5,925 nt of DNA from Chloroflexota bacterium (GTDB lineage: Bacteria > Chloroflexota > Dehalococcoidia > Lucifugimonadales > Lucifugimonadaceae): contig JACQUF010000231.1 of assembly GCA_016210435.1 (NCBI GenBank), positions 1 to 5,925 of the forward strand, given 5' to 3'. Numbering within the stretch: the stretch's first letter is position 1; each line of letters starts with the position of its first letter. Below the pieces are notes generated by a model that was not told where the DNA came from, made no database searches, and saw nothing but the letters and a program-made list of their open reading frames with translations. The translations under genes and the position numbers were made by a program. Shown in pieces: positions 1 to 5,739 of the stretch.

Positions 1-2
1 AT

Positions 3-62
3 TTACAGCTCAACCACCAAGCGGATTTCGGGCGAATAGAAGTCCACAACGTAAGGCCCGCT
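3..62 (-). pseudogene. Remnant of a DUF559 (endonuclease-like) domain protein
   Basis: Read on the minus strand, this stretch encodes GPYVVDFYSPEIRLVVEL followed directly by TAA (bases 5-3). From memory, this closely matches the core of DUF559 proteins (restriction/Vsr-like endonuclease fold), where GPYxVDFxxxExxLVVE is normally followed by Asp-Gly and a further conserved half-domain. Here the stop falls exactly where that Asp is expected. Upstream, the frame runs into the palindrome at 73-93 and shows no DUF559 sequence. The piece therefore looks like a decayed or truncated copy, not a working gene. DUF559 genes often sit beside REP-like repeats in Proteobacteria, as here. Sequence left of the window could hold the rest in another frame. 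The match is short and was recognised by eye only. Confidence 0.45.
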
Positions 63-72
63 CAGGGCAGGC

Positions 73-93
73 CCTCCCCCGTCGAGGGGGAGG
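73..93. repeat. GC-rich palindrome, REP-like or terminator-like
   Basis: CCTCCCCC (73-80) and GGGGGAGG (86-93) form a perfect 8-bp inverted repeat around a 5-nt loop, GTCGA. There is no T-tract after either arm, so a simple intrinsic terminator is not well supported. The composition resembles the short dispersed palindromes of many proteobacterial genomes. It lies between the DUF559-like remnant and the protease gene. The rest of 1-200 shows no convincing gene or promoter. Confidence 0.55.
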
Positions 94-200
94 ACGTTAA
101 GTCGCAATCGTACGAGCTGACGCGCAAATCCGAATGGGCCGAGCGTGCGTGTGTACAATTGCGCTGATTCAACCAGGAGACACCCGCGGAGCTTGGCCAG

Positions 201-1232
201 TTGGACAGGTCCGATCCAACCTCAGGACGAACCGGTTCGACCGGTCCCGATGTCCTCGGGACGATGGTCTTGGACCAGATTTCGGCAGCCATCGCACGTA
301 TTGTCGAGGCTGTGTCGCCGGCGATCGTCAGCGTTCGCATCAGCCGCCCCGGTCCGGTGCCCGCCCCGGCGCATGTCGGGGGCCTGGAAATCGGCAGTGC
401 CGGCTCGGGAGTCGTCGTCGCGCCCGACGGCCTGATCATCACCAACGCTCACGTCGTGAATCGCGCCCGCTCGGTACGGGTCACGTTCGACGACGGGGCC
501 TCACGCGCTGCTGACATCCTGGGCACCGACGACGAAACTGATCTGGCGCTGCTGCAGGTTGGCGCGAGCGGCCTGCCGTGCCTCAGCTGGGCGGAGCCAT
601 TCATCGTCCGGCCCGGCACGTTCGTGATGGCGCTCGGTCGCCCGGGCGGCACTCAGATCACCGTAACGACAGGTATCGTGAGCGCGACCGGGCGTACGCT
701 TCGCACCGCTTCCGGAGCGCTCGTCCAGAATGTCATCCAGACGAGCGCAGCCCTAAGCCCGGGTACCAGCGGCGGCGCGCTTATCGACGTCCACGGGCAC
801 CTGCTCGGCCTGAACGTCGCCGCGCCACCCGCCTCGAGTGGGGTTGCATTCGCGATTCCGGCTGAGACCGCGCAATGGGCGACTGAACGCTTGCTTGCCG
901 ACGGCAAGATCGCCCGCAGATACCTCGGCTTCGCCGGCCAGGCCACGCCGATCGACCCTTCCCTTGCGAAGCTGCTGGGGCTGACGCCGCCGGTCGGGAT
1001 ATCCGTCGAGCACCTGGAACCCGGCGGGCCGGCTGAACAAGGGGGTCTGCGGCGGAAAGACATCATTGTCGAGATAGCTGGCCGGAATACGTACGATCTC
1101 GGCATCGTCCAGCGCATGGTCGCCGAGCCTGGCCTCACCGGCCCCCTGAAGGTGGCCGCGATCCGGGGCGACAAGCGAATCGAACTCGTCGTTGAGCCGC
1201 ACGACGACTCCGCGCTCGCAGCCGGCTCCTGA
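201..1232 (+). CDS. HtrA/DegP-like trypsin-type serine protease with one PDZ domain
   Basis: This is a 343-residue S1C-family serine protease. The catalytic triad is visible: His84 in TNAHVV, Asp114 in ETDLALLQV and Ser190 in SPGTSGGAL. The protease domain spans about residues 25-225, followed by a single PDZ-like domain (about 240-335; HLEPGGPAEQGGLRRKDIIVEI section). It is shorter than classical DegP/DegQ (about 450 residues, two PDZ domains). No signal peptide or membrane anchor is visible at the N-terminus, so unlike periplasmic HtrA it may act in the cytoplasm (inference). The TTG start at 201 has GGAG nine bases upstream (188-191). ATG 264 (Met22, MVLDQISAAIARIVEAVSP) fits the usual start of the family better but has a poor ribosome binding site. 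The active-site loop differs from the common QTDAAINPGNSGG, with Ser182 replacing Asp and Thr189 replacing Asn. The next gene overlaps its 3' end by 41 bases, so the two are probably co-transcribed. The family call is secure; the start is uncertain. Confidence 0.9.
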   Translation: MDRSDPTSGRTGSTGPDVLGTMVLDQISAAIARIVEAVSPAIVSVRISRPGPVPAPAHVGGLEIGSAGSGVVVAPDGLIITNAHVVNRARSVRVTFDDGASRAADILGTDDETDLALLQVGASGLPCLSWAEPFIVRPGTFVMALGRPGGTQITVTTGIVSATGRTLRTASGALVQNVIQTSAALSPGTSGGALIDVHGHLLGLNVAAPPASSGVAFAIPAETAQWATERLLADGKIARRYLGFAGQATPIDPSLAKLLGLTPPVGISVEHLEPGGPAEQGGLRRKDIIVEIAGRNTYDLGIVQRMVAEPGLTGPLKVAAIRGDKRIELVVEPHDDSALAAGS

Positions 1233-2019
1233 GCGCCGGCCGCGGGGGCTCAAGCCGGACAAGCCGGTCGGACTTGCGATCGCGGGCGGGATCGCGCGCA
1301 TTAGCCTTGCCCGACCAGAGTCCGCAAACCGTATCGACGTTGAGATGGCCGCGGCTATCCGAGAGGCAGCATTGGCGGCCGGTTCGGACTCGTCTGTCCG
1401 GGTCGTTCTTCTGACAGGCACGGGCTGGGATTTCTGTGTCGGTGGGCCGGAACTATCATCGGCCGGGCCTGGCTTCGAAGATCTCCGCGTCGCCGTCGCG
1501 CTCGCGTCGATTCCCCAGCCTGTAGTGGCCGCACTTCGGGGCAGGGTCTTTGACCAGGGACTCGAGCTTGCTATCGCAGCAGATATCAGAATCGCGGCGA
1601 CCGGCACGCGGCTCGCCATGCGGCAAGTCGTTGGCGGAGGATTCCCTTTCGACGGGGGCACCCAGCGGCTCCCGAGGATCGCAGGCCGTGGACTGGCGGC
1701 TGAAATGTTGCTCCTCGGCCGCATCGTGGACGCGAAAGAGGCGCTGCGCACCGGCCTGGTAGCAGAGGTAGTGCCGCTGACGCAGCTGCAAGACCGCGTT
1801 GAAGAGATCGCTCGACAGATCGCAGTACGAGGGACAGCAGCTGCGAGATTTGCCAAGGAAGCGATAGGTGCCGGGTCCGAACTTCCGATCGACAGCGGAA
1901 TGCGGCTCGAGGCCGACCTGAGCATCCTTCTCCACCACGATCCGGACCGCATGGAACGCTTGACCGCCTGGCGCCGCCGGAAACCGCCCTTCTCCCCACC
2001 GGGGAGAAGGTTGGGATGA
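1192..2019 (+). CDS. Divergent enoyl-CoA hydratase/isomerase (crotonase) family protein
   Basis: This 275-residue protein has a crotonase fold: an N-terminal strand region (VGLAIAGGIARISLARPES, about 26-44), an oxyanion-loop equivalent FCVGGPE (81-87), the core GLELAIAADIRIA (123-135), GGTQRLPRIAG (155-165), and the helix GRIVDAKEALRTGLVAEVVP (176-195). Glu125 matches the first catalytic Glu of rat crotonase (E144). The second (E164, normally in a PE pair) aligns with Gln145. The usual GGG before the first Glu is DQG (121-123), and AGAD is replaced by VGGP. Normal hydratase activity is therefore doubtful. It may be an isomerase, hydrolase or lyase variant, or a non-catalytic partner. TTG 1192 is the only usual start codon between the in-frame stop at 1147 and Met52, and it has no clear ribosome binding site. 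Translation may be coupled to the protease gene, which it overlaps by 41 bases. The last residues (about PPFSPPGRRLG) are encoded by a REP-like palindrome. Confidence 0.85.
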   Translation: MSRTTTPRSQPAPERRPRGLKPDKPVGLAIAGGIARISLARPESANRIDVEMAAAIREAALAAGSDSSVRVVLLTGTGWDFCVGGPELSSAGPGFEDLRVAVALASIPQPVVAALRGRVFDQGLELAIAADIRIAATGTRLAMRQVVGGGFPFDGGTQRLPRIAGRGLAAEMLLLGRIVDAKEALRTGLVAEVVPLTQLQDRVEEIARQIAVRGTAAARFAKEAIGAGSELPIDSGMRLEADLSILLHHDPDRMERLTAWRRRKPPFSPPGRRLG

Positions 2020-2023
2020 GGGG
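1984..2023. repeat. REP-like palindromic element at the end of the first crotonase gene
   Basis: CCTTCTCCCC (1988-1997) and GGGGAGAAGG (2001-2010) make a perfect 10-bp stem with a 3-nt loop, followed by TTGGGATGAGGGG. The reverse complement (CCCTCATCCCAACC, then the stem) has the form of a dispersed element I recall from many proteobacterial genomes. It supplies the last few codons and the TGA stop (2017-2019) of the upstream gene. The hairpin could stabilise the upstream mRNA or attenuate downstream expression. There is no T-tract, so a strong terminator is unlikely. Its repeat status is inferred; the window holds only this exact copy, plus the related-looking palindrome at 73-93. Confidence 0.65.
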
Positions 2024-2029
2024 TCTGGA

Positions 2030-2104
2030 ATGCCCGGAAAGATCCACGTGGTTGTCATTGCCGCATGGGCAACCTGGCCCTATGGGGTGCCGATATGGCC
2101 ATGA
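2030..2104 (+). CDS. Possible 24-residue leader ORF ahead of the second crotonase gene
   Basis: ATG 2030 is preceded by GAGGGG (2018-2023) at a 6-nt spacing, a good Shine-Dalgarno-like match that belongs to the REP-like element. The frame encodes MPGKIHVVVIAAWATWPYG and five more residues, then stops at TGA 2102-2104. The stop overlaps ATG 2101, a possible start of the crotonase gene, as ATGA, the classic layout for translational coupling. The peptide is hydrophobic with three Trp residues and matches no family I recognise. A chance ORF of this length is quite possible, so this is a suggestion about translation control, not a firm gene. Confidence 0.25.
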   Translation: MPGKIHVVVIAAWATWPYGVPIWP

Positions 2105-2922
2105 TCGGCGCCTTTGAAACCGTCCTGTACGAGAAGCGCGGGCCCGTCGCGCGGGTGACCCTCAACCGGCCCGACAAGCGAAACGCGTTCAACACACAGA
2201 TGCGTGACGACCTCTGGGAAATCCTCTACGCGGTCGAGCACGATCCGGATGTAAGAGCCGTCGTCCTGCGTGGCGCGGGCCTGCACGCGTTCTGCGCGGG
2301 CGCGGACCTGAGCGAGTTTGGCACTGCGCCATCGCAAACTGAAGCACGGCAGATACGCTGGATGCGGGACGTTTTCGGCCGCTTCTATGGCCTCTCAAAG
2401 CCGGTTGTCGCCGCCCTCCACGGCTACGTGGTTGGCTCTGGCGTTGAGCTTGCCTTGCTGTGCGACATCAGGATTGCCAGCGAGGACGTGATCTTCTCAC
2501 TACCCGAAACGAGTCTCGGACTCATCCCGGCAGCGGGGGGAACACAGACGTTGCCGCGGAACATCGGCCGTCCACGGGCGCTGGATATGATCCTGCGCGG
2601 TCGCGTGATCGACGCCACGCTTGCGCGCGAATGGGGGCTGGTGAGCTCCGTGGTTCCCCGCTCGCAACTCGGCGCCGAGACGGACCGGGTTGCCCGCCAG
2701 CTGGGGAGGCTCGATCAGCAACTTGTCGCGGCCGCGAAGGAGTCGCTACGCTTTGCTGACCGACTCTCGCTGTCGCAGGGCCTCTACGCGGAAACGCGGC
2801 TTGCCAGGAAAGTCGCGGCCAGGATGTCAAGGCCGCGCATTCGCCGGTCGCCGGAAGGACGCCGAGCCCCGGCTGGAAGATCGATGCTCGAAGGCTACGG
2901 CAGTCGACCCGCTGCGAACTGA
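2095..2922 (+). CDS. Enoyl-CoA hydratase/isomerase (crotonase) family protein, active site intact
   Basis: This is a canonical crotonase of 275 residues from this start. The order is FETVLYEKRGPVARVTLNRPDKRNAF's strand and substrate region (split here as FETVLYEKRG and VTLNRPDKRNAF), then the oxyanion loop AFCAGAD (65-71), GSGVELALLCDIRIAS with Glu118, LPETSLGLIPAAGGTQTLPR with Glu138, and RGRVIDATLAREWGLVSSVVP. Glu118 and Glu138 match the two catalytic Glu of rat crotonase, so it should be able to add water to a 2-enoyl-CoA, probably in the cytoplasm. ATG 2095 is chosen because GGGG (2084-2087) lies seven bases upstream. ATG 2101 (ATGA overlap with a small ORF) and ATG 2065 (no ribosome binding site) are alternatives. 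The C-terminus after about residue 240 (RPRIRRSPEGRRAPAGR) is Arg/Pro-rich and unlike the usual helical end. The +1 frame there looks more family-like, suggesting a frameshift. It sits 24 bases before the ligase gene, likely in one operon. Confidence 0.9.
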   Translation: MAMIGAFETVLYEKRGPVARVTLNRPDKRNAFNTQMRDDLWEILYAVEHDPDVRAVVLRGAGLHAFCAGADLSEFGTAPSQTEARQIRWMRDVFGRFYGLSKPVVAALHGYVVGSGVELALLCDIRIASEDVIFSLPETSLGLIPAAGGTQTLPRNIGRPRALDMILRGRVIDATLAREWGLVSSVVPRSQLGAETDRVARQLGRLDQQLVAAAKESLRFADRLSLSQGLYAETRLARKVAARMSRPRIRRSPEGRRAPAGRSMLEGYGSRPAAN

Positions 2923-2946
2923 GGCTCTCGAAGGGCGTTTCCTGAC

Positions 2947-4530
2947 TTGAATACTCTCGAACTGCTCGATATCGCCGCAGGTATCGTTCCCGATCGCGAG
3001 GCAATCGTCTCAGGCGAGCAGGCTGAGCGGAGGCTCACCTTTGCGCAACTGAAGGACCGTGCGGCTCGTCTGGCTGGAGCGCTCGAAGGGCTTGGAGTAC
3101 GCGCCGGCGACCGCGTCGCCATCATGGATATCAACAGCGTCGGGCAGATCGAGACATACTTCGCTTGCGCGCGCCTCGGCGCGATCTTCGTGCCGCTCAA
3201 CTTCCGCTCCCGCCCCGCAGAGGTCGCATGGATGCTCGACTACGCGGGCGCATCGGTCGTACTTGCGGGTGCGAGGTACATCAATGTCACGAACGAGGCG
3301 ACGTCCCAGATCAGCCGCGAGGTCTGCCGGATAGTGATCGATGGACCACCCGCGCCGACCGGTTGGGCGGCATACGAAGAGCTGCTGGCCTCCCAGCCGC
3401 TGGAGCGCCCGCCATCAGGCGCTGACGACGACCCGACGATGATCATGTTCACGTCTGGTGCGACCTCCCGGCCGAAGGGCGTCGTTCTGACCCACGCAAG
3501 CTTCTGTACCTACGTACTCGAAAATGTCATTCCCGCGGACGTGGATCCGACGTCGGCGGAGCGGACGATCTTGACCGTGCCCCTGTATCACATCGCCGGC
3601 GTCCAGTCCGCGATGGCTGCGGTGTACGGCGGTCGCACGATAGTGCTCCAGCCGCAGTTTGAGCCTGAGGAATGGATGCGTTTCGCCGAACAGGAGCGGG
3701 TAAACCGTGCAATGCTCGTGCCGACGATGATCAAGGCGCTGATCGAACACCCGAAGTTCGAGGACTTCGACCTTTCCAGTCTGCGAGTGATCACCTATGG
3801 CGCTGCTGCGATGCCGGGGGAAGTCCTGGAGCGGGCCATCGAAGCCTTTCCCAAGGCACAGTTCATCAACGCGTTCGGGCAGACCGAGTCCGCGGCCACC
3901 ATCACGATGCTCGGGCCGGAGGATCACGTCCTTCAGGGGACGCCGGGGGAAATCGCGAGGAAGAAGCGGCGGCTCCGTTCGATCGGCAAGCCGCTGCCTG
4001 ATGTCGAGGTCCGAATCGTCGACGAACATGAGAACGACGTGGCAGCCGGGGCAACCGGAGAGATCGTCGCCCGCGGGCCGAGGCTGATGAAGGGCTACTG
4101 GAGCCGACCGGATCTGACCGCCGAGGCATTTAAGGGTGGATGGCTGCATACCGGCGATCTCGGATACCGAGATGAGGACGGCTACATTTTCCTGCAGGGG
4201 CGGGCGCGGGAGATCATCAAGCGGGGCGGCGAGATGATATCGCCGGAAGAAGTAGAGGAGATCCTGGCCGCGCATCCAGCCGTAGGAGAGGTCGCGGTCA
4301 TCGGCGTTCCCGACCCCGACTGGGGTGAAGTCGTGCATGCGGTCGTTGCCCTGAAGCAGGGTGCCGCCGCTTCAGAAGCTGAGCTGATCGAATTCTGCCG
4401 CCAACGCATCGCCAGCTATAAAAAGCCTGAGAAGGTCCACTTCGTTGACGCTCTTCCCCGCAACCAGCTTGGCAAGGTCCTGCGCGGCGAACTTCGAGAA
4501 CGCCTCGACCCTCGAGGGAGAGGCCTGTGA
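2947..4530 (+). CDS. AMP-forming acyl-CoA synthetase (acyl-activating, FadD-like)
   Basis: This 527-residue ANL-superfamily enzyme would join a carboxylic acid to CoA with ATP cleavage to AMP and PPi. Motifs in order are the P-loop TSGATSRPKG (169-178), YGAAAMP (284-290), NAFGQTE (308-314, Glu314), GGWLHTGDLGYRDEDGY (397-413, Asp404), hinge region GRAREIIKRGGEMISPEEVE (418-437) and the catalytic Lys510 in PRNQLGKVLRGELR. All key residues are present and the length is normal. The P-loop differs slightly from the common TSGTTGxPKG. The hinge (REIIKRGGEMISP) recalls ligases of the oxalate-CoA/4CL-like branch more than the KDMIISGGENIYP type, but the substrate cannot be assigned. No signal or membrane segment is seen, so it is cytoplasmic. 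The start is TTG 2947 with AAGGG (2931-2935) eleven bases upstream. The gene follows two crotonases, consistent with a fatty or alicyclic acid degradation operon (inference). Confidence 0.93.
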   Translation: MNTLELLDIAAGIVPDREAIVSGEQAERRLTFAQLKDRAARLAGALEGLGVRAGDRVAIMDINSVGQIETYFACARLGAIFVPLNFRSRPAEVAWMLDYAGASVVLAGARYINVTNEATSQISREVCRIVIDGPPAPTGWAAYEELLASQPLERPPSGADDDPTMIMFTSGATSRPKGVVLTHASFCTYVLENVIPADVDPTSAERTILTVPLYHIAGVQSAMAAVYGGRTIVLQPQFEPEEWMRFAEQERVNRAMLVPTMIKALIEHPKFEDFDLSSLRVITYGAAAMPGEVLERAIEAFPKAQFINAFGQTESAATITMLGPEDHVLQGTPGEIARKKRRLRSIGKPLPDVEVRIVDEHENDVAAGATGEIVARGPRLMKGYWSRPDLTAEAFKGGWLHTGDLGYRDEDGYIFLQGRAREIIKRGGEMISPEEVEEILAAHPAVGEVAVIGVPDPDWGEVVHAVVALKQGAAASEAELIEFCRQRIASYKKPEKVHFVDALPRNQLGKVLRGELRERLDPRGRGL

Positions 4531-4556
4531 GCCGGCAGGCGAACGAGAGTGAGGGG

Positions 4557-5507
4557 CTACTTCCCGCCCTCGAAGAACCGCCTCGGGTTCTCGACTACCA
4601 GCTGCTGCAACTCCGCATCAGCCGCGCCGAGGTCCTTCAAATAGGGCAGCACGCGCCGCTTGATGAAGCACACATGGTCTGGATTGCGCTTGATCCGCTC
4701 GGCGAACAGCGCCTTCGAAGTGATTAGCATCGTCATGGGGTCGTCGTGCGAGAGCAGCAGGCGCCGCATCCAGCCGGCGTCCATGAGCTTCTTCAGCGTC
4801 TCGGTGCGAGCCTTCCAGTCCGGCACGTCCGGGCGGTGCGACGGATAACGGTCGAACCCAATCCACACACCCTTCTTCAGCAGTCCCGTCATGTAGCCGA
4901 AGTCGGTCGTGTCATTGGAGTGCCCGACACACACTCGGTTGAGATCGATGCCTTCACCCTCGAAGATCCTGATCTGCTGGTCACCGACTCGCTCGGGCGC
5001 CCATGTGTGCGTGATGATCGGCTTTCCGGTCGCCTTCTGCGCCCTCGCGGCGGCCCGCAGGATGATTTCGCCGGGCTCCGTCACGCCCCCGACGTCGTTG
5101 GCAACCTTGATCACGCCGGCGCGGATGCCGGTACCCTCGATCCCTTCCCGCATTTCGCGAACATAGAGCCGCGCGATATCGTCTGGGTCCGCCATCCTGA
5201 ATGCGCGTGGGATTTCGAGCCAGGTTCCGGTCGCACAGATCACGTTGACGCCTGACGCTCGCGAGACGGCCTCGATAACCCGGACGTCCCGGCCAAGGTC
5301 CATCGTCGTGAGATCGACGATCGTCGAAATGCCTTCGGCTTTGGCTTCCTTCAGCCTGTGGATCCCTTCGTCGATCGCGGCCTGGCGAGGGATGGGGGGA
5401 TAGGTGTCTTTGAGCCCCGCAGACGTGACCAGGATGTGTTCGTGCACAAGCGTGAACCCCATCCGCGCGGTGTCGATAGGACCGAGGACGGTCATCACGT
5501 TTGACAA
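4557..5507 (-). CDS. Phosphotriesterase-family metal-dependent hydrolase (possible lactonase)
   Basis: This 316-residue TIM-barrel amidohydrolase has all the binuclear metal site positions of the phosphotriesterase (PTE/PLL/PHP) family: His22 and His24 in LVHEH, Lys134 (the carbamylated Lys) in GVIKVAND, His167 in THTWAPE, His196 in GHSND and Asp255 in LLLSHDD. The opening VLGPIDTARMGFTLVHEH is typical of the family, and GFDRYP (217-222) corresponds to the loop seen in PTE-like lactonases. Most bacterial relatives without pesticide selection hydrolyse lactones or esters, so lactonase is the best guess, not a demonstrated function. No signal peptide is seen. The TTG start at 5507 is supported by AAGGGAG (5514-5520) six bases upstream; ATG at 5495 (Met5) is the alternative. 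It converges with the ligase gene across a 26-bp gap with no obvious terminator. Confidence 0.92.
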   Translation of the reverse strand: MSNVMTVLGPIDTARMGFTLVHEHILVTSAGLKDTYPPIPRQAAIDEGIHRLKEAKAEGISTIVDLTTMDLGRDVRVIEAVSRASGVNVICATGTWLEIPRAFRMADPDDIARLYVREMREGIEGTGIRAGVIKVANDVGGVTEPGEIILRAAARAQKATGKPIITHTWAPERVGDQQIRIFEGEGIDLNRVCVGHSNDTTDFGYMTGLLKKGVWIGFDRYPSHRPDVPDWKARTETLKKLMDAGWMRRLLLSHDDPMTMLITSKALFAERIKRNPDHVCFIKRRVLPYLKDLGAADAELQQLVVENPRRFFEGGK

Positions 5508-5739
5508 GCAAGGCTCCCTTCGCGACCTGGCGACCAGATCAGCCGCCGGACGTTAGCTCATCGATTTGGCGCCAGCGCAGCCCCGGAACTCGGGCGAAGT
5601 CGCCGCCAGTCGTGACACTAGCACCAATATGTCAAAACCGTGCCTGCTAATATCTCGCCGGCGAGTAGCTTCGAGATTCGAACGGCTAAATGATGAGGCA
5701 GGGTCTGGTGGGACTGCCTGATCCAGGGCGCGTCGGGAT
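5508..5739. promoter_or_regulatory. Divergent intergenic region with small palindromes
   Basis: This 232-bp gap separates the minus-strand hydrolase gene from the plus-strand DedA gene and should carry both promoters. A perfect TTGACA hexamer reads on the minus strand at 5635-5630 but has no good -10 at 16-18 bp. TAATAT at 5648-5653 on the plus strand is a possible -10 without a good -35. Inverted repeats are CTCGCCGGCGAG (5654-5665, perfect 12 bp), TTCGA-gat-TCGAA (5670-5682) and CTGG-cga-CCAG (5527-5537, near the hydrolase start). Any could be an operator. The stretch is slightly more AT-rich around 5620-5700 than the genes. I see no convincing gene in it. Confidence 0.35.
5514..5520 (-). 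promoter_or_regulatory. Ribosome binding site supporting a TTG start
   Basis: On the minus strand AAGGGAG lies six bases before TTG 5507. The next in-frame start, ATG 5495, would be 18 bases away, so the site favours the TTG start of the phosphotriesterase-like gene. Confidence 0.65.

Noticed and set aside
153..158. TACAAT as a -10 element for the protease gene
   Set aside because: It is a good hexamer but no acceptable -35 lies 16-18 bp upstream, so a promoter is not supported.
3..168. Plus-strand open frame from the left edge to TGA near 166 that could be the tail of an upstream gene
   Set aside because: It reads straight through the palindrome, shows no recognisable family, and the opposite strand gives a clear DUF559-like match.
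62..445. Minus-strand ORF of 127 codons across the palindrome and the protease 5' region
   Set aside because: It lies opposite the protease, has low-complexity Pro/Ser/Thr content and no recognisable motif. Its C-terminal end is just the translated palindrome.
753..1952. Long minus-strand ORF (399 codons) opposite the protease and first crotonase
   Set aside because: Its Ser/Arg/Pro-rich composition is typical of an antisense shadow in high-GC DNA. Both plus-strand genes have clear catalytic motifs.
3415..4338. Minus-strand ORF (307 codons) inside the ligase gene
   Set aside because: It is antisense to conserved ligase motifs and has no domain of its own.
4503..4556. Terminator between the converging ligase and hydrolase genes
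   Set aside because: CCCTCGAGGG (4510-4519) could form a short stem inside the ligase end, but the stem is weak and there is no T-tract on either strand.
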